From contig JAAFKJ010000156.1 of assembly GCA_021399395.1 (NCBI GenBank), positions 1-39,457 on the forward strand: a stretch of 39,457 nucleotides of DNA. The letters run 5' to 3'. The position numbers and the translations under genes are program-made. Positions 32,451 to 39,457 of this stretch are shown one piece after another. Under the pieces are notes generated by a model. That model was not told the DNA's origin, did no database searches, and saw nothing but the letters and a program-made list of their open reading frames with translations. Position 1 is the stretch's first letter. The number at the start of each line of letters is the position of its first letter. The DNA comes from Candidatus Heimdallarchaeota archaeon (GTDB lineage: Archaea; Asgardarchaeota; Heimdallarchaeia; Heimdallarchaeales; Heimdallarchaeaceae).

Positions 32451-34682
32451 TTAAACAAACCCCATATCCTTTTTAATGGCTTCTTTTCGCATGTCTTTCC
32501 CAACAGCAGTAACTCTTTCTTCTGAAGGTTTAGTTTGTTCTAGTGCTTCAGCTAAAACAGCTTGAGTGATTTTACAATCACATTTTTCAACATCAAATTC
32601 CTTACTTTCTTCGATATCTTCACCATGTTCCAGTACGTAGTTTCGTATTGCTATCAGTTTGCTTTCACTGCATACAGAAGCAATATCTGCACCTGAATAT
32701 CCTTCTGTATCTCGTGCAAGATCTTCTATATTCACATCATCTGCTAATGGAGTATCTTTTAGATGGATTTCGAAAATTTGTTTTCTACCTTCTTGATTTG
32801 GAGATGTCACTTTAACCAATCTATCAAATCTACCCGGTCTTAGGAGCGCAGGATCTACCATGTCTGGTCTATTAGAAGCGGCAATAACTACAACATTTCT
32901 TAATTCTTCAAGACCATCAAGTTCTGTAAGTAGTTGACTAATGACTCTCTCTGTTACTCCTGAATCTGAACTTCTACCTCTTACTGGAGTGATTGAATCT
33001 ATTTCATCTAAGAATATTATACAAGGAGCAGCCTGTCTTGCTTTTCTGAATATCTCTCTGATTGCTTTTTCACTTTCTCCTACCCATTTTGATAGAACTT
33101 CTGGACCTTTAACAGAAATGAAATTTGATTCAGATTCATGTGCTACTGCTTTTGCAATAAGTGTCTTTCCTGTCCCTGGTGCCCCATATAGTAGAATCCC
33201 CTTAGGTGCCTGAGCTTTCATTGTTTTATACAAACCTTTGAATTTCAATGGCCATTCAACAGCTCTTCGCATTTCTTTCTTTACATCGTTAAGACCACCT
33301 ATGTCTTCCCAAGAAACATCGGGAATTTCTACAAATACTTCTCTTAAAGCTGAAGGTTCTATTGTCCGTAATGCATTTTGAAAGTCTTGATTCCTAACAT
33401 CGATTTTTTGCAGAACTTCCATAGGTATTTCTTCATCCTCTAAATCTATGTCTGGGAGAACTCTTCTCAGAGACTGCATCGCTGATTCTTTCACCAATGC
33501 TGTCACATCTGCACCAACAAAACCATGAGTCATATCAGCTAGTCTGTTTAGATCAACATCTTCAACTATTGGCATTCCTCTTGTATGTATCAATAATATC
33601 TCATAACGCCCATCTCTATCAGGTATTCCTATTTCTATCTCTCTGTCAAATCTACCTGGTCTTCTCAGAGCAGGATCAATGGCATTAACTCTATTTGTGG
33701 CACCAATAACAATAACTTGACCTCTATCTTCAAGACCATCCATTAGTGCTAGAAGCTGAGCAACAATACGGCGTTCAACTTCACCAGTTACTTCTTCTCT
33801 TTTTGGAGCTATTGCATCTAGTTCATCTATAAACAATATACTTGGGGCATTTTCAGCTGCTTCTTTGAATAAATCACGTAATTTTTGTTCAGACTCACCA
33901 TAAAACTTGGACATAATTTCAGGCCCTGAAAGGACATAGAAACTAGCTTCGGTTTCATTAGCTACCGCTCTTGCTAGTAATGTTTTTCCTGTCCCAGGCG
34001 GACCATGTAGGAGAACACCACTTGGTGGTTCAATTCCAAGTCTTTTGAATAATTCTGGATGTCTGAGTGGTAATTCGATCATCTCTCTTACTCTTGAAAT
34101 TTCTTCAGTTAAACCACCTATGTCTTCGTAAGATATACGTTTAACATCTGCAGCTTTAACGTCATCCCATGGTTTATCACTTATCTGGATGTTTGTTTCA
34201 GATGCCATAATAACTGCATCAACAGCTGGTGTAACAGATGCTACACCTAGAAATATTTTCTTAGACATACCTAAACCAATAGGGATAATGTCTCCAGTAG
34301 TAAGAACCCTGTCTTCAAGAGTTTGTTTTAACCAAACATCAAATCCTTTAACCTGAACCTTCTCAGTTGGAGCGAAGATGATTTTTCTAGCTTTTGTTGC
34401 TGATGATTTTTCGATTGCTACCCTATCATCAATCCCAACTTCAGCATTCATTCTAATCATTCTATCTAATCTGATGACATTCTTACCAAAATCTTCAGGA
34501 ACCCCACGCCATGCTCGAGCATAAGTTTTCTTACTCCCCTCGATGCTGACAATATCTCCAGTTCCAATTTCTAGAATATCTGCAATATCTTGAGAGATTC
34601 TAACTATTCCTCGTCCTACATCTCTTTGTAGGGCTTCTTTTACACGTAAACTTTTTCTTTTGTCTTCTTCTGTCGCTGACAT
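32451..34682 (-). CDS. cdc48: Cdc48/VAT AAA+ ATPase
   Basis: A 743-residue double-ring unfoldase. The N domain (1-185) has the DPBB part with [19 protein letters not shown] and a CDC48 domain 2. D1 Walker A is GPPGTGKT (227-234), Walker B ILFIDELD (282-289), and arginine fingers in [11 protein letters not shown]2 Walker A is GAPGTGKT (500-507), Walker B IIFLDEID (about 564-571), arginine finger near [10 protein letters not shown]. It pulls substrates for degradation by the proteasome or refolds them. It is 23 bases after hsp20 and precedes the Phr-like gene. The C-terminus ends GFV, not the HbYX motif used for proteasome docking. Confidence 0.97.
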   Translation of the reverse strand: MSATEEDKRKSLRVKEALQRDVGRGIVRISQDIADILEIGTGDIVSIEGSKKTYARAWRGVPEDFGKNVIRLDRMIRMNAEVGIDDRVAIEKSSATKARKIIFAPTEKVQVKGFDVWLKQTLEDRVLTTGDIIPIGLGMSKKIFLGVASVTPAVDAVIMASETNIQISDKPWDDVKAADVKRISYEDIGGLTEEISRVREMIELPLRHPELFKRLGIEPPSGVLLHGPPGTGKTLLARAVANETEASFYVLSGPEIMSKFYGESEQKLRDLFKEAAENAPSILFIDELDAIAPKREEVTGEVERRIVAQLLALMDGLEDRGQVIVIGATNRVNAIDPALRRPGRFDREIEIGIPDRDGRYEILLIHTRGMPIVEDVDLNRLADMTHGFVGADVTALVKESAMQSLRRVLPDIDLEDEEIPMEVLQKIDVRNQDFQNALRTIEPSALREVFVEIPDVSWEDIGGLNDVKKEMRRAVEWPLKFKGLYKTMKAQAPKGILLYGAPGTGKTLIAKAVAHESESNFISVKGPEVLSKWVGESEKAIREIFRKARQAAPCIIFLDEIDSITPVRGRSSDSGVTERVISQLLTELDGLEELRNVVVIAASNRPDMVDPALLRPGRFDRLVKVTSPNQEGRKQIFEIHLKDTPLADDVNIEDLARDTEGYSGADIASVCSESKLIAIRNYVLEHGEDIEESKEFDVEKCDCKITQAVLAEALEQTKPSEERVTAVGKDMRKEAIKKDMGFV

Positions 34683-34705
34683 TTTATATCACCATAATTG
34701 AAAAA

Positions 34706-35365
34706 TTAGTTGATGGGAATATCAGTTTCATTCCCATTTCCGCTTTCAAGAAGTTTCAATTTGACTTCTAGAATACCATGCTTCATTGAAGCAGAAATCT
34801 CTTTGTCTTGATCAATTCTGTATGGAATTGGGATTTTAGTGTCAATCTGTTTTTTACTATTATCTGCTGATAAGAATAATTGTTGCTTTACCAATTTAAG
34901 TTCCACATCTTCCTTGCTAAAACCTGGCATCTCTACGATAAGGTATAATTCATTATTTTCCTTGTCAACTTGAAGATCATAAGCAGTTTCATAATCCTGT
35001 TTTTCTGTTTGTTTTTCTGTTACCTTATGGTCGCCAGAAATCAGCACTGGTTGCGAAACTTCTCCTATTAACTGACCTAAACTTGGAAAAATACTTGCGA
35101 ATCTTTTTAGTGACTGTCTAAAAGCATCCTCATTCCAATTGAATGACTTCTCTAGATTACCGATTCTATCAAAGAATTCCTTACCATAATCCTCTGGAAT
35201 ATCACCAATCTCTCTATATTCTTCCTTACCTTCCTTGTCTCGGTTAAAATCGTACCCGTATTCTTTTTCTACGCCATTGAAATTGGAGTAGAACCTCACA
35301 CTTCTGAATTCTTCACTAAATCCCTTAGGAAATTCATCTTCTTCATTTTTGTCCTTTTTATTCAT
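34706..35365 (-). CDS. hsp20: Small heat-shock protein, Hsp20 family
   Basis: A 219-residue holdase with an unusually long, acidic N-terminal arm (1-110; EEDEFPKGFSEEF, DRDKEGKEEYREIGDIPEDY). The alpha-crystallin domain covers about 125-212: ELYLIVEMPGFSKEDVELKL, then QQLFLSADN and HGILEVKLKLLES. It protects proteins from aggregation and is the first gene of the operon with cdc48. Its promoter has inverted half-sites (35383-35419) and TATATAAA at 35437-35444, so stress control is likely. No C-terminal IXI motif beyond DIPIN is clear. Confidence 0.9.
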   Translation of the reverse strand: MNKKDKNEEDEFPKGFSEEFRSVRFYSNFNGVEKEYGYDFNRDKEGKEEYREIGDIPEDYGKEFFDRIGNLEKSFNWNEDAFRQSLKRFASIFPSLGQLIGEVSQPVLISGDHKVTEKQTEKQDYETAYDLQVDKENNELYLIVEMPGFSKEDVELKLVKQQLFLSADNSKKQIDTKIPIPYRIDQDKEISASMKHGILEVKLKLLESGNGNETDIPIN

Positions 35366-35382
35366 TTAATTCACATCTCCCA

Positions 35383-35444
35383 GTATTGCACTTTGGGTAT
35401 TGGACTTTTAGTACAATACTATGAGTCACAAACTGATATATAAA
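35383..35444 (-). promoter_or_regulatory. hsp20 operon promoter with repeated GTATTG operator
   Basis: TATATAAA (35437-35444) is TATA-like, so the start of transcription falls near 35412. There, GTATTG (35397-35402) and CAATAC (35414-35419) form an inverted repeat with an 11-base spacer, and a further GTATTG lies at 35383-35388, with GTATTG[C/G]ACTTT repeated in direct orientation. Binding here would block initiation, as for a Phr-type repressor. It does not match the Pyrococcus Phr site as I recall it. Confidence 0.55.
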
Positions 35445-35512
35445 TGTATCGCTTATTAAAATCTTCCTCTATTTTAAGAAAAAATAAATAACAAGATACG
35501 AATGTTCTATCT

Positions 35513-36088
35513 ATGGATAAAAACAGATGTTGGGGAAGCAAAGATGATTTAGCTAGAGCATATCATGATGAAGAATGGGGTGTTCAAGTGCATGATGATA
35601 GAGTTCTTTTTGAGTTTTTAATTTTAGAAGGAGCTCAAGCAGGATTAAACTGGATGACCATATTAAGAAGAAGAGAAGGGTACAAGTTTGTCTTTGATAA
35701 CTTTGATTACAAAATTATAGCAGAATATGATCAAAAAAAGATTGATAAATTAATACAAGATGCGAGGATTATAAGAAACAGATTGAAAATCCAATCAACT
35801 ATTCTTAACGCTAAGGCTTTTCTTGAAATTCAAGAAGAGTTTGGTTCATTTGATAAATATCTGTGGGATTTCATAGATAACAAACCGATTATGAATAATT
35901 TTACGGATTGGAAGGAAGTACCTGCAAAGACAGAACTATCAGATATAATATCAAAAGATCTTAAAAAAAGAGGAATGAAATTTGTGGGTAGCACTATCAT
36001 GTATGCTTACATGCAGGCTGTGGGGATGGTCAATGACCATCTTGTAACTTGTTTCCGACATAAGGAAATCACTCATGACACTAGTTAA
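35513..36088 (+). CDS. tag: DNA-3-methyladenine glycosylase I
   Basis: A 191-residue base-excision enzyme of the HhH-type Tag family, which removes 3-methyladenine. RCWGSKDDLARAYHDEEWGV (5-24) and LFEFLILEGAQAGLNWMTIL (32-51, with Glu 39 and Trp 47 of the active site) are signatures. The late NDHLVTCFRH has the zinc ligands His 176 and Cys 180 region. Its stop region overlaps that of the convergent alpha/beta hydrolase by 8 bases. It is divergent from hsp20. The family is mostly bacterial, so transfer is possible. Confidence 0.92.
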   Translation: MDKNRCWGSKDDLARAYHDEEWGVQVHDDRVLFEFLILEGAQAGLNWMTILRRREGYKFVFDNFDYKIIAEYDQKKIDKLIQDARIIRNRLKIQSTILNAKAFLEIQEEFGSFDKYLWDFIDNKPIMNNFTDWKEVPAKTELSDIISKDLKKRGMKFVGSTIMYAYMQAVGMVNDHLVTCFRHKEITHDTS

Positions 36089-37811
36089 TAGGTAACAGAA
36101 TGGATAGTGTCCATGCAAACATAAGTGCATTGAACAAAGCACCTGATCCTACCGATTTCGTTTTTTCATAGAACCATAATGTAGCAACTGAATAGATTAG
36201 GAACAAGGGTAGGAGCATGATTATGAATTGCATACTAAAACCAAGAAAACCTGTAAACAGCTGAAATCCGGAAATCAACATTGGTACATACTGTATAAAC
36301 AGAACCAAAATTAAAGGTAATAGTTTCAAACTTGTTACTTGAGTTGCACTCCATAGTTTTGCGTTTCTCTCTCTGCTTCTAAGCTTCTTTTCATAAATTC
36401 CTACTGAAATGAATCCGTCCATTATAAAGTAGATAAACATGAAAGGAACAAGTACTAGAAACATCAATGCTCTCATTCCTGTGAACTCACTGAAAAGAGG
36501 AACCATAAGCTTCATGCTAATTCCTGGTATTTGCTCAAGAATAAGATCTAGACTGAACATTATTAAGAAGCAATTTACGGCCAGTAACAATGTTCTCCAG
36601 TTTGATAGTTTCTTCACCAAATGTCTAAGAATTTCCGCAGTTCCTAGTTTTTTATGTTTCAATTTAATACGTATGAAAATTATCAAAGCACCTACAATTG
36701 ATAGAGATAACACCCAGAAAATAGATGTAAACCCTAATGAAAGTGGTAGTATGATTGCTCGCATACCAAACAATAAGATAGGTGGAACAAAGAGAATCAG
36801 ATGTAAAAAGCTCCATGTTGTTCCAATACTCCAGAAACCAAATACAGATTCAAGGTCAATGTTATCTTTACTTTCTTCTTCCTTCTTTCGTCTGAAGAAC
36901 TCAAATTCCATACCTATATTTGAGAGTGGTATGAATAGACCTGCAAAGATAAAAAATCCAAAGAAGATGGATATATCTCTATATGGATATAGAACCTCCT
37001 TATTTTCATCTATAATTCCGAAAGAATTTGCCATCCAAGAAACAGATTCGTTAATATAATCTCCACTTATTGGCTCAAAAAGATGAGTGGTTTTTGGAGT
37101 TATAAGTTTTCTAGCAGTTCCGTTTGTAAAGTTCCCATATAAAACACCAACCTCTATTGTTTCAGTTGTTCCAAAAACAGGTTGAAGGATATCATTAACC
37201 TCTTGTAAATCAAATAACGCATCATATTCACCAATTACAACTAGTAAATTACTGGGAGACGTTTCATTCAGTTCTCCATAAATTATTAGACTGCTATTTG
37301 AGTAAATCCCTCCTAAGAAGATATGGGCTCTAACTCCATCCTCGATGATAGAAGTAGCTCTGATGGCTCCAACACCCATACTATGACCAACTAAACCAAT
37401 ATTGCTGGAATTTACATAATCTAAAGATTTCAAGTAACGGACTGCTGCTGCTGCTCCGAGAGTAGGGTCATCTTCGGAATCAAGCGTACTAACTGTACCA
37501 CCATGTCTAAGTGCATCTATTGATAATGCAACAATACCATTTCTTGCGAGTTCCAATGCTAATGCAGTCATCGGTTCTTTCGCATTCATTGAACCATGAA
37601 CCAAAACTACTGCTGGTAAATTTGTAAGTGTTTCAGCATTTTTTGGTTCATATAAATACCCTGCAATTGAAATGTTTTCTTCTTGTATTCTAACTGATTG
37701 AACATTCACGTTTCCGAAATCTGTATTAAATAATTGTGCAAAAATAATAACTACACTAAGCAAAATTATAGTTGCACCGAGTGTAAGCAGGGATTTATAG
37801 ATTTTCTGCAT
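36081..37811 (-). CDS. Alpha/beta hydrolase fused to multi-helix membrane domain
   Basis: A 576-residue protein. A signal-anchor helix (8-28) leads to an alpha/beta hydrolase domain (42-275): oxyanion VLVHGSMNA (69-77), nucleophile GLVGHSMGVGA (139-149, Ser 144), acid in VIGEYDALFD (about 195) and His in TPKTTHLFEP (about 240). From 285 there are about eight membrane helices in a C-terminal domain, with a cytoplasmic loop of charged residues (RRKKEEESKDN). The hydrolase would face outside, perhaps acting on lipids or peptides, with the membrane part as anchor or transporter. It overlaps tag by 8 bases at the 3' end. Family function is otherwise unknown. Confidence 0.8.
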   Translation of the reverse strand: MQKIYKSLLTLGATIILLSVVIIFAQLFNTDFGNVNVQSVRIQEENISIAGYLYEPKNAETLTNLPAVVLVHGSMNAKEPMTALALELARNGIVALSIDALRHGGTVSTLDSEDDPTLGAAAAVRYLKSLDYVNSSNIGLVGHSMGVGAIRATSIIEDGVRAHIFLGGIYSNSSLIIYGELNETSPSNLLVVIGEYDALFDLQEVNDILQPVFGTTETIEVGVLYGNFTNGTARKLITPKTTHLFEPISGDYINESVSWMANSFGIIDENKEVLYPYRDISIFFGFFIFAGLFIPLSNIGMEFEFFRRKKEEESKDNIDLESVFGFWSIGTTWSFLHLILFVPPILLFGMRAIILPLSLGFTSIFWVLSLSIVGALIIFIRIKLKHKKLGTAEILRHLVKKLSNWRTLLLAVNCFLIMFSLDLILEQIPGISMKLMVPLFSEFTGMRALMFLVLVPFMFIYFIMDGFISVGIYEKKLRSRERNAKLWSATQVTSLKLLPLILVLFIQYVPMLISGFQLFTGFLGFSMQFIIMLLPLFLIYSVATLWFYEKTKSVGSGALFNALMFAWTLSILLPIN

Positions 37812-37861
37812 GCGGACAGAATAAAGTATAGCTAAATAAAAAACTTATCCAACAAAATGAG

Positions 37862-38533
37862 TTAATCCAGTGGCTTCTTTAGTTCAGTATAGATGGTTTT
37901 GATCCGATCATAGAAACCTTTTGTGTGATAAGTATTGCTAATTTTCAGTTTGTATTTATCATAATGATGTCCCCATTCATGTATCAATGTTCTAAGAAAG
38001 GTTTTTGGCGCTACATATTTCTGGGTTTTAGCTGTTCTACTATATACTGAGATTGAATGTCTTTTCACTTCTTCCCCTCTTGACTTATACACACCATAAT
38101 ACTGTCCCCCTCTCCTTGTCAACCTTCTTTTACCACCGGTATAAACACTAAGTTGAGGTAACTTGTAAATACGATTAAGCTCAGCTACCGTTTCGTTTGA
38201 GTACTCTTTTATTGCTTCTTCATCGCCATTTTTTAGCGCTTCTGCTAAAAATTTAACTGCTATATGCAGAATTTTTGCATTTCTGTTAGGGATGAGTTGA
38301 ATAGCAGTATTTTGAGATTTTTCATAATCCCCAGTTTGTGAAGAGGACCATTCTCTAGCGCTTTGTTTTGGCTTTTGTTTTGGAGGTTTCATTTTTGGAG
38401 TTAGAAGTGAATAGGGGACCCTAAATGTAAGAGTTGATGTTTCAACTGTCACAGTTTTTTTGTTCATTCTTTTTATTGTTCCTTGTAGAATTTCTCCTTT
38501 ATATGGGAAACTAACTTGTTTTATGTCTTTCAT
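37862..38533 (-). CDS. SprT-like zinc metalloprotein with SH3-like head
   Basis: A 223-residue protein. Its C-terminal part has the zinc motif TLIHEWGHHYD (182-192; His 185, Glu 186, His 189) and a possible third ligand in TYHTKGFYDRI (201-211). This layout with a close C-terminal helix matches SprT-like or Gly-Zn metallopeptidases. The head (1-45) is KOW/SH3-like (PYKGEILQGTIKRMNKKTV). A Lys/Gln-rich linker and a basic region (KRRLTRRGGQYYGVYKSRG, 135-153) suggest nucleic-acid association. SprT-like proteases cut DNA-protein crosslinks in eukaryotes; that role here is speculative. The neighbours are an APH-like kinase and a hydrolase with about 50-70-base gaps, possibly one operon. Confidence 0.7.
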   Translation of the reverse strand: MKDIKQVSFPYKGEILQGTIKRMNKKTVTVETSTLTFRVPYSLLTPKMKPPKQKPKQSAREWSSSQTGDYEKSQNTAIQLIPNRNAKILHIAVKFLAEALKNGDEEAIKEYSNETVAELNRIYKLPQLSVYTGGKRRLTRRGGQYYGVYKSRGEEVKRHSISVYSRTAKTQKYVAPKTFLRTLIHEWGHHYDKYKLKISNTYHTKGFYDRIKTIYTELKKPLD

Positions 38534-38602
38534 AAACCAATCTCACTTTAGTTACTCTTTGTTAATCTTTAATTTCTGTAATTCTCAAATAATATGGAAA
38601 TC

Positions 38603-39457
38603 TCAACTTCTTAAAACTGACTGAATGAATTCTTCCACACCAGGAACTGCTATTCCTGCTACATCTTTTACAAGTGAAATAACATAATTCAAATGTGGGA
38701 GAGAATCTAAAATTTGTTGTTTTGCCTCTTCCCGCATACCTGATGTTTCTGATCCATGTTTGAAAAGAATCATAATGTCCATCAATCTTCTAAGTGCTGA
38801 TAGAACCTCAAAGAACTCTATATGTTCCGTTTTTGAACCTTTGATATTCTCATAAGTTTCCAAAATCATATCCCTAATCTCCCTTGATGTATAAGCTCCC
38901 GTTAAGAGAAGCGTCCATCCAAGATCTTCTCGATAATCTCCTACAGAACAAGCTGGCCAATCGATAACATATGCTTCTCCTTCATTCGAAATCATTATGT
39001 TGTGGGGATGAAAATCTCCATGGTTTATAGATAATTCAACTTTTATTCCGTCGTTGTTTTGCATTAACCAGTCTAATATTGGTTTTAATTCTGGAAGTTT
39101 TTTCTCCTTTAATCTAATTCTAGTTTTAGTTAGATTATCTGCAATTAGGTTGCTAGGGTTTTTCAATACATTTTCGCTGCTATCTGTTCGAAGAATTTTC
39201 CAATCTAAACGGTGTAGTTTCACAAATAAGTTGCAAATAGGTAATATGAATTCATTTTGTAATTTCTCGTAATCTTCTTCTTGTAATGTTTTAAAGAAAT
39301 CGTCTCCCATATCTGATCCCTTTATTCTGTCCATTATTATGAAAGAATTATCGAGAAAACTGTTATCCAATTCAAGAATGTGTGTTTTTGGTACAGGATA
39401 ACCAGCATCGTAAAGAGCTATTAGCGAACTAAATTCTCGCTTTGTTTTATTCTGGGA
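38603..39457 (-). CDS. APH-family phosphotransferase, N-terminus beyond the window
   Basis: The minus-strand frame stays open through the right window edge; the TTG at 39370 is an internal codon and not the start. The partial protein includes FSSLIALYDAGYPVPKTH near the edge, the hinge FIIMDRIKGSDMGDD, the catalytic loop LSINHGDFHPHNIMI with HGD and Asn, and VIDWPACSVGDYREDLGWTL with the metal-binding Asp. The family phosphorylates small molecules such as aminoglycosides, choline or methylthioribose. It differs clearly from the APH(3')-like gene at 6887-7708, so the two are not recent copies. The substrate is unknown. Confidence 0.85.
   Translation of the reverse strand, partial: SQNKTKREFSSLIALYDAGYPVPKTHILELDNSFLDNSFIIMDRIKGSDMGDDFFKTLQEEDYEKLQNEFILPICNLFVKLHRLDWKILRTDSSENVLKNPSNLIADNLTKTRIRLKEKKLPELKPILDWLMQNNDGIKVELSINHGDFHPHNIMISNEGEAYVIDWPACSVGDYREDLGWTLLLTGAYTSREIRDMILETYENIKGSKTEHIEFFEVLSALRRLMDIMILFKHGSETSGMREEAKQQILDSLPHLNYVISLVKDVAGIAVPGVEEFIQSVLRS

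Noticed and set aside
1-39457. CRISPR arrays, insertion sequences, rRNA, prophage or attachment sites
   Set aside because: No regularly spaced repeats, transposase, integrase or terminal inverted repeats were seen anywhere in the window.

Overview
This AT-rich window comes from an archaeal chromosome. The information-processing genes are archaeal: RNA polymerase subunit N, ribosomal proteins S2, L7Ae, S28e and L24e, aIF5B, the tRNA-Ile2 agmatidine synthase TiaS, a Cdc48/VAT AAA+ ATPase and a histone-fold protein. So are the lipid genes (mevalonate kinase, isopentenyl phosphate kinase, geranylgeranyl reductase) and an intron-containing initiator tRNA. An Asgard-type or related low-GC archaeon is plausible, but no eukaryotic-signature protein is present to prove it. 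Several genes look bacterial in family (EutA, gamma-glutamyltransferase, APH(3')-like kinase, TetR, Tag) and may be old acquisitions. Many genes have a TATA-like box about 20-30 bases before the start and little leader; others have GGTG/GAGG-type ribosome sites.

Positions 1-8000: on the minus strand, a truncated substrate-binding protein, a small membrane protein, an ABC ATPase with a C-terminal zinc ribbon and a second membrane protein, probably one export/import locus. Then an orphan EutA (+), and an APH-like kinase with gamma-glutamyltransferase (minus, co-directional). Positions 8000-16000: a TetR regulator with a palindromic operator and a divergent small gene, a membrane-embedded M28 peptidase, a membrane PHP phosphoesterase, initiator tRNA-Met with two introns, an acyltransferase/zinc-ribbon membrane pair, a membrane protein and a THUMP (Tan1-like) protein. 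A 56-residue histone-fold gene at 16060-16230 is too short for usual ORF cut-offs.

Positions 16500-30200 are the housekeeping core: aminotransferase (minus), then on plus geranylgeranyl reductase, rpoN, rps2, mevalonate kinase, isopentenyl phosphate kinase, L7Ae, S28e, L24e and NDK. In many archaea aIF5B follows NDK closely. Here about 5 kb carrying three unassigned genes (a PLD-like protein, a 257-residue protein and a 1016-residue protein) lies between them. This is the most promising unexplained region.

Positions 30200-39457: a possible small structured RNA in the convergent gap after aIF5B, then a minus-strand heat-shock/proteostasis operon (hsp20, cdc48, a Phr-like winged-helix regulator, tiaS) with an operator-like repeat at its promoter. 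After that come DNA-3-methyladenine glycosylase I (+), a membrane-anchored alpha/beta hydrolase, a SprT-like zinc protein and a second APH-family kinase cut by the window edge. No CRISPR array, insertion sequence or rRNA was seen.
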